IMG/VR virus record: IMGVR_UViG_3300030107_003246
Coordinates: 1 to 57,180 of that record
Strand: one strand, 5' to 3'
Length of the DNA: 57,180 bases
Source of the DNA: a virus
In this document: piece by piece, positions 46,261 through 54,952 of the stretch
How the letters are laid out: the number at the start of each line of letters is the position of its first letter
Numbering within the stretch: position 1 is the stretch's first letter
Translations under genes and position numbers: made by a program
Notes under the pieces: generated by a model
The model's database searches: none
Told to the model about the DNA's origin: nothing
What the model saw: only the letters and a program-made list of their open reading frames with translations

Positions 46261-47870
46261 GTAAGGTATTTGGTATAATAGGTCACGCTCACGATTCTAC
46301 AGTTGCTTATATAGAAGATGGTGAAATAAAAGTGGTTATAGAAGAGGAGAGAATTCGTAAGATTAAATCTTGGGCACTTAGTGGGGTTTATCCGTGGTTT
46401 GCTATGGATACAATAGAAAATGATATGGGATATAAATTAGAGGATTCGGACTATATTTGTATAGCAGAAGTAGCAGAGCCAGATTTAGATAGATATAAAT
46501 CAGAAGAGATGAGAAGAAAGGTGGTTACATATCCACATCATTTACTTCACGCAGTTGGCGCATATTATACATCAGGTTTTAAAGAAAAGACTTTAGTTAT
46601 TACTCACGATGGAAGTGGTTTTAAAACTGTTGGTAGGGTTTATTTAGGTTATGATGATAAATTACATTTAGTACATAAACAACCAAAAGAAAAATCAGCG
46701 TCTATTGGACAATATTTTGGTCGTTGTACAACTCAGTTTGCACCAAAAGGAGCTGTGTGGCATTCTCTTAAAGATGAGGGAAAGCTTATGGGTATGGCTG
46801 GTCACGGAAAATATAATGAAGAGATGTATAATAAATTAAAACAATTATTACACTACACCAATGATTTGAATTTTGGTCCTTGTGGAAATTGGAATAGAGT
46901 AGAAACATTTTTTGAATCACTTCGTGAAGAGGAATCTGATTGGAGTGATAATTTCGAACTAAGAGCCGAGTGGGCTTTCAATGTACAAAAGTTATTAGAA
47001 GATGTTTTTTTAGAATATTTAGAAGATTTACATAAATTTTATCCTGAATATAAAAGGGTGGCAGTTGCTGGTGGCATTTTTGCTAATGTAAAATTAAATC
47101 AAAAAATAAATGAATTGGATTGGGTTGATGAAGTTTATGTGTATCCTGCTATGAGTGATTCTGGACTAGCATTAGCAGCTGCTATAATGAAATCAGTAGA
47201 ATTAGGTGAGTGGGAAAATAAAAGATTTGAAAATGTATTTTTAGGAAACGATTATACAAAAGACGAAATAAAAAAAGAAGAAAAAGAATGGAATTTCAAT
47301 AAAGAAAAATTTGACTCTAAAAAAGTTGCTAAACTATTAAATGATGGAAATATTATTGGTTGCTTTCAAGGAAAAATGGAATATGGACCTAGAGCATTGG
47401 GTTCAAGAAGTATTTTAGTTAGAGCTACCGATAAAGAGATGCACGAAACTTTAAATAATAGATTAGAAAGACACGAAATAATGCCATTTGCTCCAATTAT
47501 TTTAGGAGAGAAAGTAGATGATGTTTGTAAAAATACAAAATCAAAAATGACTGCAGAGTTTATGACAATGTGTTATACAGTAAAAGATGAGTGGGTTGAT
47601 AAAATACCAGCAGTAGTTCATAGAGTGGATAATACACTAAGACCTCAATTAGTTTTTAAAGAAAGAAATAAATTCTTTCATAGTATTTTAAATGAATATT
47701 ACAAAATATCTAAAATACCAGTTCTCTTAAACACATCTTTTAATGGTCACGGACAACCGATTATATATGATTTGAATCAGCCATTTGAACATTTAGAAAA
47801 AGGAACTGTTGATTATTTAGTTTTGGAAGATAATTTATATTGGAGTAAAAATGAGAAGAAGGCCGATTAG
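46257..47870 (+). CDS. O-carbamoyltransferase, NodU/CmcH family
   Basis: This 537-aa protein is complete, with both domains. The N-terminal Kae1-like part has HHLLHAVGAYYTSGF (metal His) and GMAGHGKYNEE. The C-terminal YrdC-like domain has FQGKMEYGPRALGSRSIL and IPVLLNTSFNGHGQPI. The family moves a carbamoyl group from carbamoyl phosphate, through carbamoyl-adenylate, to hydroxyls of sugars. It differs clearly from the fused copy at 39039, so it was probably acquired or diverged separately and may carbamoylate another position. It is coupled at both ends. Confidence 0.88.
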   Translation: MSKVFGIIGHAHDSTVAYIEDGEIKVVIEEERIRKIKSWALSGVYPWFAMDTIENDMGYKLEDSDYICIAEVAEPDLDRYKSEEMRRKVVTYPHHLLHAVGAYYTSGFKEKTLVITHDGSGFKTVGRVYLGYDDKLHLVHKQPKEKSASIGQYFGRCTTQFAPKGAVWHSLKDEGKLMGMAGHGKYNEEMYNKLKQLLHYTNDLNFGPCGNWNRVETFFESLREEESDWSDNFELRAEWAFNVQKLLEDVFLEYLEDLHKFYPEYKRVAVAGGIFANVKLNQKINELDWVDEVYVYPAMSDSGLALAAAIMKSVELGEWENKRFENVFLGNDYTKDEIKKEEKEWNFNKEKFDSKKVAKLLNDGNIIGCFQGKMEYGPRALGSRSILVRATDKEMHETLNNRLERHEIMPFAPIILGEKVDDVCKNTKSKMTAEFMTMCYTVKDEWVDKIPAVVHRVDNTLRPQLVFKERNKFFHSILNEYYKISKIPVLLNTSFNGHGQPIIYDLNQPFEHLEKGTVDYLVLEDNLYWSKNEKKAD

Positions 47871-50295
47871 AGCTCCTTGGGAGGGCGAATTTATGAAACA
47901 GAGACAAGACCATATTAAAATAATTAAAGATCCTATTATTAGATGTATACACACTAATGATGAATATTTTACCTTATATGTAGAACAATATATAAAGAAT
48001 CAAAAAGGACAATTGTGTTTTTGGAATTCATATAGTCTAAATGGTATGAATGCATGGCATGGAAATTGGGTTCAATGGCACGCTGATTGGGTTTTTAAAG
48101 TGTATGGGTTAAATAAAGGTAAATATACTTTTTTAAAAAGATATGATTATGATTTAAAAGGTAAAAATGTACAAATAGTTTTAGATACAAAAGATTGGGA
48201 AGAAGCTGGTGAGTGGTTAGGTTATTGTAAGAAATTTCAAAAAGAAACTGGTTGTAAATTATTCATCGCATCAGATGAGTTTAATAGAGGACATTTTTCC
48301 AATCAAAATACAGACCAGATTATAAAATTTACAGAAACTTATAATAAAGGTGTAGAGACAATTGATGGCATAGGTGTACCACCTGATGAATATAGCAATT
48401 CACCGATACACGATTTATATGCTAGGTATGATATAGGTAGGTTTCCTTTGACTACTAGAAAGAAGTATGGATTTGAAAGAGACCAATGGAGAGTTGATGA
48501 TAAAGATAAAGAAAGTTCACATAACTCTATTACTTTTAAACAACAGAATAAATTACCTTTAGGTTTAATTGAAATGATGAATTTTACATTCGATGGTTGG
48601 AAAAATCCTGTGACTATTTCACAATCACAATTAGATGAATATTATGGTATAGTTGATAAAGATGTAGAAATAGAGGAAGCAACATCAGCTGACATAGTAA
48701 AACAAATACTTGGATTCAAAACAAAATATTGGGATGGTGTAGATTTAAAAAAAGAAGGACATAGAAAAATAAAAGGAGAATTTACTCAACACGAATTCTT
48801 TTCAGGTGGATTTCATAGTTGGGGTAAAGGAGAAAATGCCACACGAGTTGCTATACAAATATTGAGTTACAATAAACCTTACTATTTAAAAAGAACTTTA
48901 GATTCTTTAATGGAAGTTATAGAACACAATGATAAAATTTGTGTATTGGAACAATCTGATAAACCTGATTTGAAAGAACAAGCAATTGCTGTTTGTAAAG
49001 AATATGATAATATAACTATAATTTCTATTGATGAAAATTTAGGACAAAGAGGTGCAACAAATAAAGTTTGGGAAAGTGGATTTTTTGATAATTGCCAATA
49101 CATTATGTTTTCAGACCACGATAATGAATATCACGAACCATTAACTATACTTTGTGATAAATTAGATGAAGAAAATAATGTGACGATAGCAACATTTTAT
49201 AATTCACCCGAACACGACATTACACACAAAGATGGTAATTGGTTATACAAACAGACTGCTAGAGCTGGTAATATGATGATGAGGCGTGATGAATTAATTC
49301 AAATGCTACCAATTGATGTAGACTTATATTCAGAGACAAAAACAGATGAGGATTACTGTGCTTGGTTTGCAGGTTTAGATTGGTGGGTACAGTGGTGGCA
49401 CGATGAAAGTGGTGGTAAACAAAATAGAGATAATTTTGTAGCTTGTTATATGGGTGGTTGTACACATTTTGGAGTAGAATCAACTTGGCAAGGTAAATAT
49501 GATGATGAAATTCCACGACACGAATCACTTTTGATGAAAGATAAAACTATGGAACAGATAGTAAAAAAATATCCACCGAGAAGAGAGTATAATCACGGAA
49601 AAGAGTGGTGGTATGAAAAAGAAAAGCTTGATTTAAAAGATGTTACATTGGTAATAGTGGATTGTATAGATTATGAAAGAGCTTTAAGAGCTGTCAATAT
49701 TTCTACTATATATGCCAAATTTGGAGATGTTAAATTTTTTACATCTATGGATAAAGATAATGATGATATAGTAAAAATACCACATTGTCAATCTAATTTT
49801 GATGTTATACATTTTATGTGGAAGAAAATGAATTCATATATCAAAACTAAGTATATTTTACATATAGAATTTGATGGTTTTATTTTAAATCCAAAAGCTT
49901 GGAAAGATGAGTTTTTAAATTATGATTATATAGGTGCACCGTGGTGGTATGAAGAAAATAATGTTGGAAATGCTGGATTTAGTTTAATAAGTAAAAAAAT
50001 GTTAGACTTTATACAAAAAGATGATGTTATGGACTTATATCCATCAGATGATGACGCTATATGTAGAATTAATAGAAAATATTTAGAGGAAAACGGAATA
50101 AAATTTGCACCTGAAGAGTTAGCAGCTGATTTCTCTTTTGAGGCTAATGAAAAGCGTGGTGATAAGTGGGATGGACAGTTTGGATTTCACAGTCCATCAA
50201 TGGAAAATGAAAGACACCCTAATAAATTTAGAGGTGGTATAACAAATATTGATAATTGGCCTGATAAAGATAAGATTAGATGGCCGAATGGTTAA
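47851..50295 (+). CDS. GT2-family glycosyltransferase fused to DUF5672 domain, with BAHT-like N-terminal module
   Basis: This 814-aa protein overlaps the previous gene by 20 nt. ATG 47893, after GGAGGGC, is an equally good start. Residues 30-160 resemble the N-terminal module of the 39039 heptosyltransferase (YDLKGKNVQIVL, GEWLGYCKKFQKETGCKLF). Residues 331-560 are a GT-A fold GT2-like transferase (IQILSYNKPYYLKRTL, SDHDNEY at 421-427 as the metal/donor site). Residues 595-790 match DUF5672 (DYIGAPWWYEENNVGNAGFSLIS, 689-708), associated with glycosyltransferases. The likely role is adding sugars to the same glycan. It ends the cassette; a promoter-like element follows. Confidence 0.8.
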   Translation: MRRRPIRAPWEGEFMKQRQDHIKIIKDPIIRCIHTNDEYFTLYVEQYIKNQKGQLCFWNSYSLNGMNAWHGNWVQWHADWVFKVYGLNKGKYTFLKRYDYDLKGKNVQIVLDTKDWEEAGEWLGYCKKFQKETGCKLFIASDEFNRGHFSNQNTDQIIKFTETYNKGVETIDGIGVPPDEYSNSPIHDLYARYDIGRFPLTTRKKYGFERDQWRVDDKDKESSHNSITFKQQNKLPLGLIEMMNFTFDGWKNPVTISQSQLDEYYGIVDKDVEIEEATSADIVKQILGFKTKYWDGVDLKKEGHRKIKGEFTQHEFFSGGFHSWGKGENATRVAIQILSYNKPYYLKRTLDSLMEVIEHNDKICVLEQSDKPDLKEQAIAVCKEYDNITIISIDENLGQRGATNKVWESGFFDNCQYIMFSDHDNEYHEPLTILCDKLDEENNVTIATFYNSPEHDITHKDGNWLYKQTARAGNMMMRRDELIQMLPIDVDLYSETKTDEDYCAWFAGLDWWVQWWHDESGGKQNRDNFVACYMGGCTHFGVESTWQGKYDDEIPRHESLLMKDKTMEQIVKKYPPRREYNHGKEWWYEKEKLDLKDVTLVIVDCIDYERALRAVNISTIYAKFGDVKFFTSMDKDNDDIVKIPHCQSNFDVIHFMWKKMNSYIKTKYILHIEFDGFILNPKAWKDEFLNYDYIGAPWWYEENNVGNAGFSLISKKMLDFIQKDDVMDLYPSDDDAICRINRKYLEENGIKFAPEELAADFSFEANEKRGDKWDGQFGFHSPSMENERHPNKFRGGITNIDNWPDKDKIRWPNG

Positions 50296-50307
50296 AAAAA
50301 TAGATTT

Positions 50308-50323
50308 TCAGATATTTATCTGA
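50308..50323 (+). promoter_or_regulatory. Palindromic late-promoter-like element
   Basis: TCAGATA-TT-TATCTGA is a perfect 7-bp inverted repeat that includes the ATATTTAT core, 33 nt before the ATG at 50357. It could be a promoter, an operator or a weak hairpin ending the cassette transcript. Confidence 0.4.
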
Positions 50324-50356
50324 TATATATTAATATGAAAGTAATAGGAGTAAATA

Positions 50357-50662
50357 ATGAGTGAAATTAAGTTTACAGAGGAAGAGTTACAATCTCTTAG
50401 TGATTTAAGTAAAAAATACCAAGACATTCAACTTTTAATGGGGCAGGTTTCAGTACAGAAGCTTGTAAATACCCAACGAGCAGAAAAGATTGAAGAAAAT
50501 GAATTACAATTGCAAGCCGATTATGTTGAAGCTCAAGAAAAAGAACGTGAGTTAGTAGCACAATTGAATGAAAAATATGGAGCTGGTCAATTGAATCCAC
50601 AAACAGGTGTTTTTACGCCATCGCCTCCTCAAGAAACTCAAGAAATAAAAGCCGAAGAGTAA
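50357..50662 (+). CDS. Small acidic coiled-coil protein before tail sheath
   Basis: This 101-aa protein has AGGAG about 9 nt before ATG. A nearly continuous amphipathic helix spans residues 5-75 (EEELQSLSDLSKKYQDI, ENELQLQADYVEAQEKERE), suggesting a coiled-coil dimer or chaperone. A short flexible tail follows (PQTGVFTPSPPQETQE). It has its own promoter-like element and immediately precedes the sheath gene, so it may be a tail-assembly helper. No known family was recognised. Confidence 0.6.
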   Translation: MSEIKFTEEELQSLSDLSKKYQDIQLLMGQVSVQKLVNTQRAEKIEENELQLQADYVEAQEKERELVAQLNEKYGAGQLNPQTGVFTPSPPQETQEIKAEE

Positions 50663-50701
50663 AAAAACTTACCAATCGGTTGTGTTTTGAGATTTTTAGC
50701 T

Positions 50702-50714
50702 TATATTTATATAT
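50702..50714 (+). promoter_or_regulatory. Putative late promoter element of tail sheath gene
   Basis: TATATTTATATAT lies in the 94-nt gap before the sheath gene, 42 nt from its ATG. The core is identical to copies at 5542 and 14324. Confidence 0.5.
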
Positions 50715-50756
50715 AATAAATTTCAATAATTTTTAAACCCTTTAAGGAGAAAACAC

Positions 50757-53264
50757 ATGGCAGAGAGAATAGTCAGTCCTGGTGTATTTACTCGTGAGAA
50801 AGATTTATCTTTTCTACCGCAAGGGATTTCTGAGATTGGAGCTGCTATTGTCGGACCTACTGCAAAAGGTCCTTCATTTGTACCTACAATAGTTAGAAGT
50901 TTTGAGCAATTTGAACAGGTATTTGGATCTTATAATAGTGATTACTATACACCTTATACTGTAAAAGAATATTTACGTTCCGCAGGAACTGTAACAATAG
51001 TAAGAGTTGGATATATCGGCGGTTATTCCGTAGGTGGATTCAATCTACTTATTAGTGGTTCGTCAGCGAACTATGGTGAGAATGGAAAATTAGTTGTAGC
51101 TTCATTTTTACCAGCAATCAATAATAGTAATGGAACGGGTGCTCTAAGTGGTTCTATCAAAGGTGCTACAAGCGCTAGTAATTTTACATTAGAATTAGCT
51201 GGTGCTAACGCAACTGCCAGTTTAACAAATCTTTCAATAATAACTAAAGGTTCTGCTACTGGAGAGAACGATGCTGTATCTGGTGATTACATTTTAAGGC
51301 AAGTTCCTTCAGATCCTAAAGCACAATCAATTGGTAGTACAGAAGCTCCAGGATATATGTATAAGTTTTTTGAAAGCTCTGTAAGTGCTTCATTTGCCGC
51401 AGGTATGATAGCTTCTGAGGGTATAACTGCAGGTAGATTGTTTACTGAAGATGCAACCTTTAATTTTGCTGGTGGAACAGAAACAGTTGATACATCTAAT
51501 GGTAATTATATTACTACAATTACAGGTAATTCAGACGCTTCTTCAGCTAGAACACCTTTTATTAATTCACAATTAATCGGTGGTAGTGGTACAAATCTGT
51601 TTAGAATTTATACAAGAGCAGATGGAAATGATACTAATCAGTTTTATGTTGTGATTAGAGATGTTAAGAGACCGCAAGGTTCTAATTCAAGTCCAAGTTA
51701 TGCACAATTTGGTTTGGCTGTATATCGAACAGGTGATGCCGCACCAATAGAAAGCTATACTGGACTTAATATGGATCCTGATTCATCTAATTACATAGTA
51801 AAAGTAATTGGTGATATGTTTCAAACTGTAAATAACAATGGTGAGATTACCACATATGGTGATTATCCTAATATGTCTCAATATATCAGAGTTGGTGATT
51901 ACAAAGAGGATGTATTTAGAAGTAATACTAACTTACAACCTATGGGTCACGCTGCTGTATTAGATCCTATTGTTTCTACAAACGTTGTACCAACAGCTTC
52001 ATTTGGATTAACACAAACCAGTGATGGTGATAATAGTAATACTGGAACATACAAAGAGTATCTTCCTTATGGTATTAAATTACATCCTGATTATCCTAAT
52101 AGTGAAATAACTACAAACTATGCTTATTTAGCACCAATTTCAAGTGGTGAAACGGCTGGTAGTAATGTTGATTTCGCTTTGGAGAATATGTTTGGATATG
52201 GTGATACTACATCATTTGAATACTCAAATAAAACCAATTTTGCTATAAACACACAAACTTTGACAATATCACAATCAGTTGAACAGTTAAAGTTTTCTGT
52301 TCCAATGCAACACGGTTTTGATGGTATTAATCCAGCTGCTTCAAAAGCTACAGGAACATCAATCTCATCTACAAATAGTATGGGATTTGATATGTCATCA
52401 ACAACTGCTAGTGGTTCAATTGCTTTCAAAAGAGCGATAAATGCCATATCTAATCCTGATGATTACGATATTAATATGCTCGTAACTCCAGGTGTGATAC
52501 ATAAACACCATTCAGTAGTTACTAATCACGCAATTGATAAAGTTGAAGAAAGAGCTGATGCTTTTTATGTATTAGATAGTGCTGACATAGACGATAATGT
52601 TGCTACAGCCGTTGATAATGTTGTATCTTTAGATACTAACTATGTAGCTACTTATTATCCGTGGGTTAAGATTGAAGATCCCGCTGGTCAAGGTCAAGTT
52701 TGGGTGCCACCATCAGTAGTAATACCTGGTGTGATTGCTTTCACAGATAGTGTAGCTCACGAATGGTTTGCTCCTGCTGGATTGAATAGAGGTGGATTAT
52801 CTAATGTTAGGATGACTAAGAAGAAACTTACTCATACTGATAGAGATACACTTTATGAGGGTAGAGTTAATCCGATTGCTTCATTTCCTGGTCAAGGAGT
52901 TGTGGTATTTGGACAAAAGACACTACAAGCTAAACCATCTGCACTTGATAGAATCAATGTTCGTAGACTATTAATTAGATTGAAGAAATTTATTGCTTCT
53001 TCAAGCAGATTCTTAGTATTTGAACAAAACGATTCATCTACAAGAGCTAGATTCTTAAATATAGTAAATCCGTTCTTAGAATCAGTACAATCCAATAGTG
53101 GATTAAGTGCTTTCAAAGTTGTGATGGATGATACAAACAATACACCTGATGTCGTTGATAGAAATCAGTTGATTGGACAGATATTCATACAACCTACGAG
53201 AACGGCAGAGTTTATTGTTTTGGACTTCTCAGTATTGCCAACAGGCGCTGCATTTCCAGAGTAA
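50757..53264 (+). CDS. Tail sheath protein (T4 gp18-like)
   Basis: This 835-aa protein forms the contractile sheath. The N-terminus RIVSPGVFTREKDLSFLPQGI and GAAIVGPTAKGPSFVPT, and the C-terminal domain (residues 680-835) with YEGRVNPIASFPGQGVVVFGQKTL, NVRRLLIRLKKFI, FEQNDSSTRARFLN and QPTRTAEFIVLDFS, are diagnostic of contractile sheaths. It is longer than T4 gp18 (659 aa). The extra length lies in the central, surface-exposed domains, which are Gly/Ser/Thr-rich. AAGGAG precedes ATG and a strong terminator follows, so it is a highly expressed single gene. It shows that the phage has a contractile (myovirus) tail. Confidence 0.96.
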   Translation: MAERIVSPGVFTREKDLSFLPQGISEIGAAIVGPTAKGPSFVPTIVRSFEQFEQVFGSYNSDYYTPYTVKEYLRSAGTVTIVRVGYIGGYSVGGFNLLISGSSANYGENGKLVVASFLPAINNSNGTGALSGSIKGATSASNFTLELAGANATASLTNLSIITKGSATGENDAVSGDYILRQVPSDPKAQSIGSTEAPGYMYKFFESSVSASFAAGMIASEGITAGRLFTEDATFNFAGGTETVDTSNGNYITTITGNSDASSARTPFINSQLIGGSGTNLFRIYTRADGNDTNQFYVVIRDVKRPQGSNSSPSYAQFGLAVYRTGDAAPIESYTGLNMDPDSSNYIVKVIGDMFQTVNNNGEITTYGDYPNMSQYIRVGDYKEDVFRSNTNLQPMGHAAVLDPIVSTNVVPTASFGLTQTSDGDNSNTGTYKEYLPYGIKLHPDYPNSEITTNYAYLAPISSGETAGSNVDFALENMFGYGDTTSFEYSNKTNFAINTQTLTISQSVEQLKFSVPMQHGFDGINPAASKATGTSISSTNSMGFDMSSTTASGSIAFKRAINAISNPDDYDINMLVTPGVIHKHHSVVTNHAIDKVEERADAFYVLDSADIDDNVATAVDNVVSLDTNYVATYYPWVKIEDPAGQGQVWVPPSVVIPGVIAFTDSVAHEWFAPAGLNRGGLSNVRMTKKKLTHTDRDTLYEGRVNPIASFPGQGVVVFGQKTLQAKPSALDRINVRRLLIRLKKFIASSSRFLVFEQNDSSTRARFLNIVNPFLESVQSNSGLSAFKVVMDDTNNTPDVVDRNQLIGQIFIQPTRTAEFIVLDFSVLPTGAAFPE

Positions 53265-53287
53265 TTTTTAAACTCAATTATAATACG

Positions 53288-53314
53288 AAAAGCCCCACAT
53301 TAGTGGGGTTTTTT
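53288..53314 (+). terminator. Rho-independent terminator after tail sheath gene
   Basis: CCCCAC (53293-53298) pairs with GTGGGG (53303-53308) across an ATTA loop, flanked by an A-run and a T-tract (53309-53314). It lies 23 nt after the sheath stop. Confidence 0.9.
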
Positions 53315-53324
53315 GTTTTTGCTT

Positions 53325-53336
53325 GATATTTATATA
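53325..53336 (+). promoter_or_regulatory. Putative late promoter element (GATATTTATATA)
   Basis: The element begins 10 nt after the sheath terminator and lies 124 nt upstream of the 193-aa gene, giving a long leader. Confidence 0.5.
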
Positions 53337-53421
53337 AGATGAATGGAAATTTGAATCGTCAATGACAGTAGTTCATCAATGTATTGGCATAAAAAAAGAT
53401 TCAATAAATAATAAACATATC

Positions 53422-53444
53422 TAATTTAAGTAGGACTTAAATTA
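53422..53444 (+). repeat. 10-bp perfect inverted repeat in leader
   Basis: TAATTTAAGT (53422-53431) and ACTTAAATTA (53435-53444) are separated by AGG. The repeat ends 5 nt before the AGGAG ribosome binding site (53449-53453) of the next gene, so a hairpin could affect its translation or mRNA stability; it could also be a protein-binding site. Confidence 0.6.
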
Positions 53445-53460
53445 AATTAGGAGAAACATA

Positions 53461-54042
53461 ATGGGAACAAGAGGAAGTTTAGCCAAACTCAGTAGAGAGC
53501 TATATCCTGGTTTAGATGCAATCGATCAAAACTTAGTATCGTTAGATAATGCAAACACCTTTAGTAATAGTCAGACTGGTGGACAAGCGAGACCAATATC
53601 AGGTTCTTTAGCCATAGCTGCTGCTATGAATTTAGAAGCTAATAGACGCTATCACGTAACTGATACAGATGGTGCAACTTATCAATTGCCACATTCTAGT
53701 GGTTCACTAAATACAGGCGATGTAATAGAAGTATTCTACAACGCCATATTAGGTGACAGTGAAGTTCATAAGTTCGCTGCAGGTGGAGGTGAATTATTTG
53801 CGCCTTCGTCTAATGTATACAAATCAGGTAATGCAGCTGCTGGTAATGTTTTTGCATTAGTAGCTAAGCCCGATGGTGATTCAAATGACTTTTTGAACTT
53901 AACTGGTGCTTCAAATGGTGGTATTGGAATAGGTACTTATTTAAAGTGTCTGTTTGATGGTGCTAAATGGCACGTTGAGGGTCATATTATGAATAGCGGT
54001 AATGGTGGAGTTGCTGTAACAGCGGCTTTTGCTGATAGTTAA
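53461..54042 (+). CDS. Highly expressed orphan structural protein between sheath and tube
   Basis: This 193-aa protein is transcribed as a single gene, with its own promoter element, 124-nt leader, hairpin, AGGAG and terminator, like the capsid and sheath genes. It starts MGTRGSLAKLSRELYPGLDAID and continues as a Gly/Ala/Asn/Ser-rich beta-type domain (YHVTDTDGATYQLPHSSGSLNTGD, VIEVFYNAIL, GTYLKCLFDGAKWHVEGHIM). There is no membrane, catalytic or Cys motif. Isolation by strong signals implies many copies in the virion, for example a capsid or tail decoration protein. No family was recognised. Confidence 0.65.
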   Translation: MGTRGSLAKLSRELYPGLDAIDQNLVSLDNANTFSNSQTGGQARPISGSLAIAAAMNLEANRRYHVTDTDGATYQLPHSSGSLNTGDVIEVFYNAILGDSEVHKFAAGGGELFAPSSNVYKSGNAAAGNVFALVAKPDGDSNDFLNLTGASNGGIGIGTYLKCLFDGAKWHVEGHIMNSGNGGVAVTAAFADS

Positions 54043-54065
54043 GGCAGTTAATCATAAAACAACTG

Positions 54066-54095
54066 AAAAGGGTGAGATTTTTCTCACCCTTTTTT
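54066..54095 (+). terminator. Rho-independent terminator after orphan structural gene
   Basis: AAAAGGGTGAGA (54066-54077) pairs perfectly with TCTCACCCTTTT (54082-54093) across TTTT, followed by more T. It is a 12-bp stem 23 nt after the stop and closely resembles the capsid-gene terminator. Confidence 0.92.
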
Positions 54096-54165
54096 GTTTT
54101 CTATAAAACTATTAAAAAACTATGAAATATTTGACTAATATCCTGTATCGATTTTTTATTTTTTG

Positions 54166-54178
54166 AATATTTATATAT
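54166..54178 (+). promoter_or_regulatory. Putative late promoter element of tail tube gene (AATATTTATATAT)
   Basis: It lies about 70 nt after the terminator and 32 nt before the tube ATG. Confidence 0.5.
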
Positions 54179-54210
54179 GAAAGAATTAAACTTTAATTAG
54201 GAGAACTGTA

Positions 54211-54699
54211 ATGGCAGACTTAATAGATCCTTCAGAAATTATGTTCACTCCGTTTGAACCGAAAACGAAAAATCGGTTCATAATGTACATAGAAGGTGTT
54301 CCAGCATATTTGATTAAAACAGCAAACCGCCCTACTATAACTTTTGAAGAAATAGAATTAGATCACATAAACGTTAAACGATATGTGAAAGGAAAGGGAG
54401 CTTGGGAAACTTTAGAGGTTACTCTATACGATCCGATTGTACCATCAGGTGCACAAGCAGTTATGGAATGGGTTCGTTTACATAAAGAGTCTGTTACTGG
54501 TAGAGATGGATATTCCGATTTTTATAAAAAAGATATTACATTTAATGTATTAGGACCTGTTGGAGACAAAGTGGAAGAGTGGACACTTAAAGGTGCTATG
54601 ATACAATCAGCCAATTTTGGTGATTTAGATTGGTCAGTTAGTGAACCAGCAGAAATTACATTAACACTAAGATACGATTACGCTATCTTACAATTCTAA
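54211..54699 (+). CDS. Tail tube protein (T4 gp19-like)
   Basis: This 162-aa protein has AGGAG before ATG. Typical tail-tube features are an N-terminal PFEPKTKNRFIMYIEGVPAYLIK segment, the mid-part VTLYDPIVPSGAQAVMEWVRLH and the closing ETLTLRYDYAIL-like strand (ITLTLRYDYAILQF). It assembles hexameric rings around the tape measure. The length equals T4 gp19 (163 aa) almost exactly. It is followed by a small membrane protein gene after 12 nt, then the chaperone and tape measure genes, the usual tail order. Confidence 0.95.
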   Translation: MADLIDPSEIMFTPFEPKTKNRFIMYIEGVPAYLIKTANRPTITFEEIELDHINVKRYVKGKGAWETLEVTLYDPIVPSGAQAVMEWVRLHKESVTGRDGYSDFYKKDITFNVLGPVGDKVEEWTLKGAMIQSANFGDLDWSVSEPAEITLTLRYDYAILQF

Positions 54700-54711
54700 G
54701 AGGAGTTAAAT

Positions 54712-54921
54712 ATGGGTTTTATTCAAGAAATGCTCTCTAGCGATGCAAAAATATCTTCAAAACGAACAGTCGGTTTTGCCGCTTTCATTATGTTGATTGC
54801 AAGTTGGGGGGCTGATACTTTTTCATCTTTTGAAGTCAAAGATAAAATACTAGAATGTTTTATGTACATTTCAGTAGTTGGATTAGGAGTTACAGCCGCC
54901 GAAAAATTTGGTAAAAAATAG
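54712..54921 (+). CDS. Small two-helix membrane protein, holin-like
   Basis: This 69-aa protein has GAGGAG before ATG. Two hydrophobic segments, residues 19-37 (TVGFAAFIMLIASWGADTF) and 49-64 (ECFMYISVVGLGVTAA), are joined by a short charged loop, with a basic end (EKFGKK). Size and two-helix topology are typical of many phage holins or small membrane proteins found near tail genes. No endolysin gene is near, so lysis is only possible, not shown. Confidence 0.55.
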   Translation: MGFIQEMLSSDAKISSKRTVGFAAFIMLIASWGADTFSSFEVKDKILECFMYISVVGLGVTAAEKFGKK

Positions 54922-54952
54922 TTATAGTTTTAAAAAATCATAGGAGTCAATT

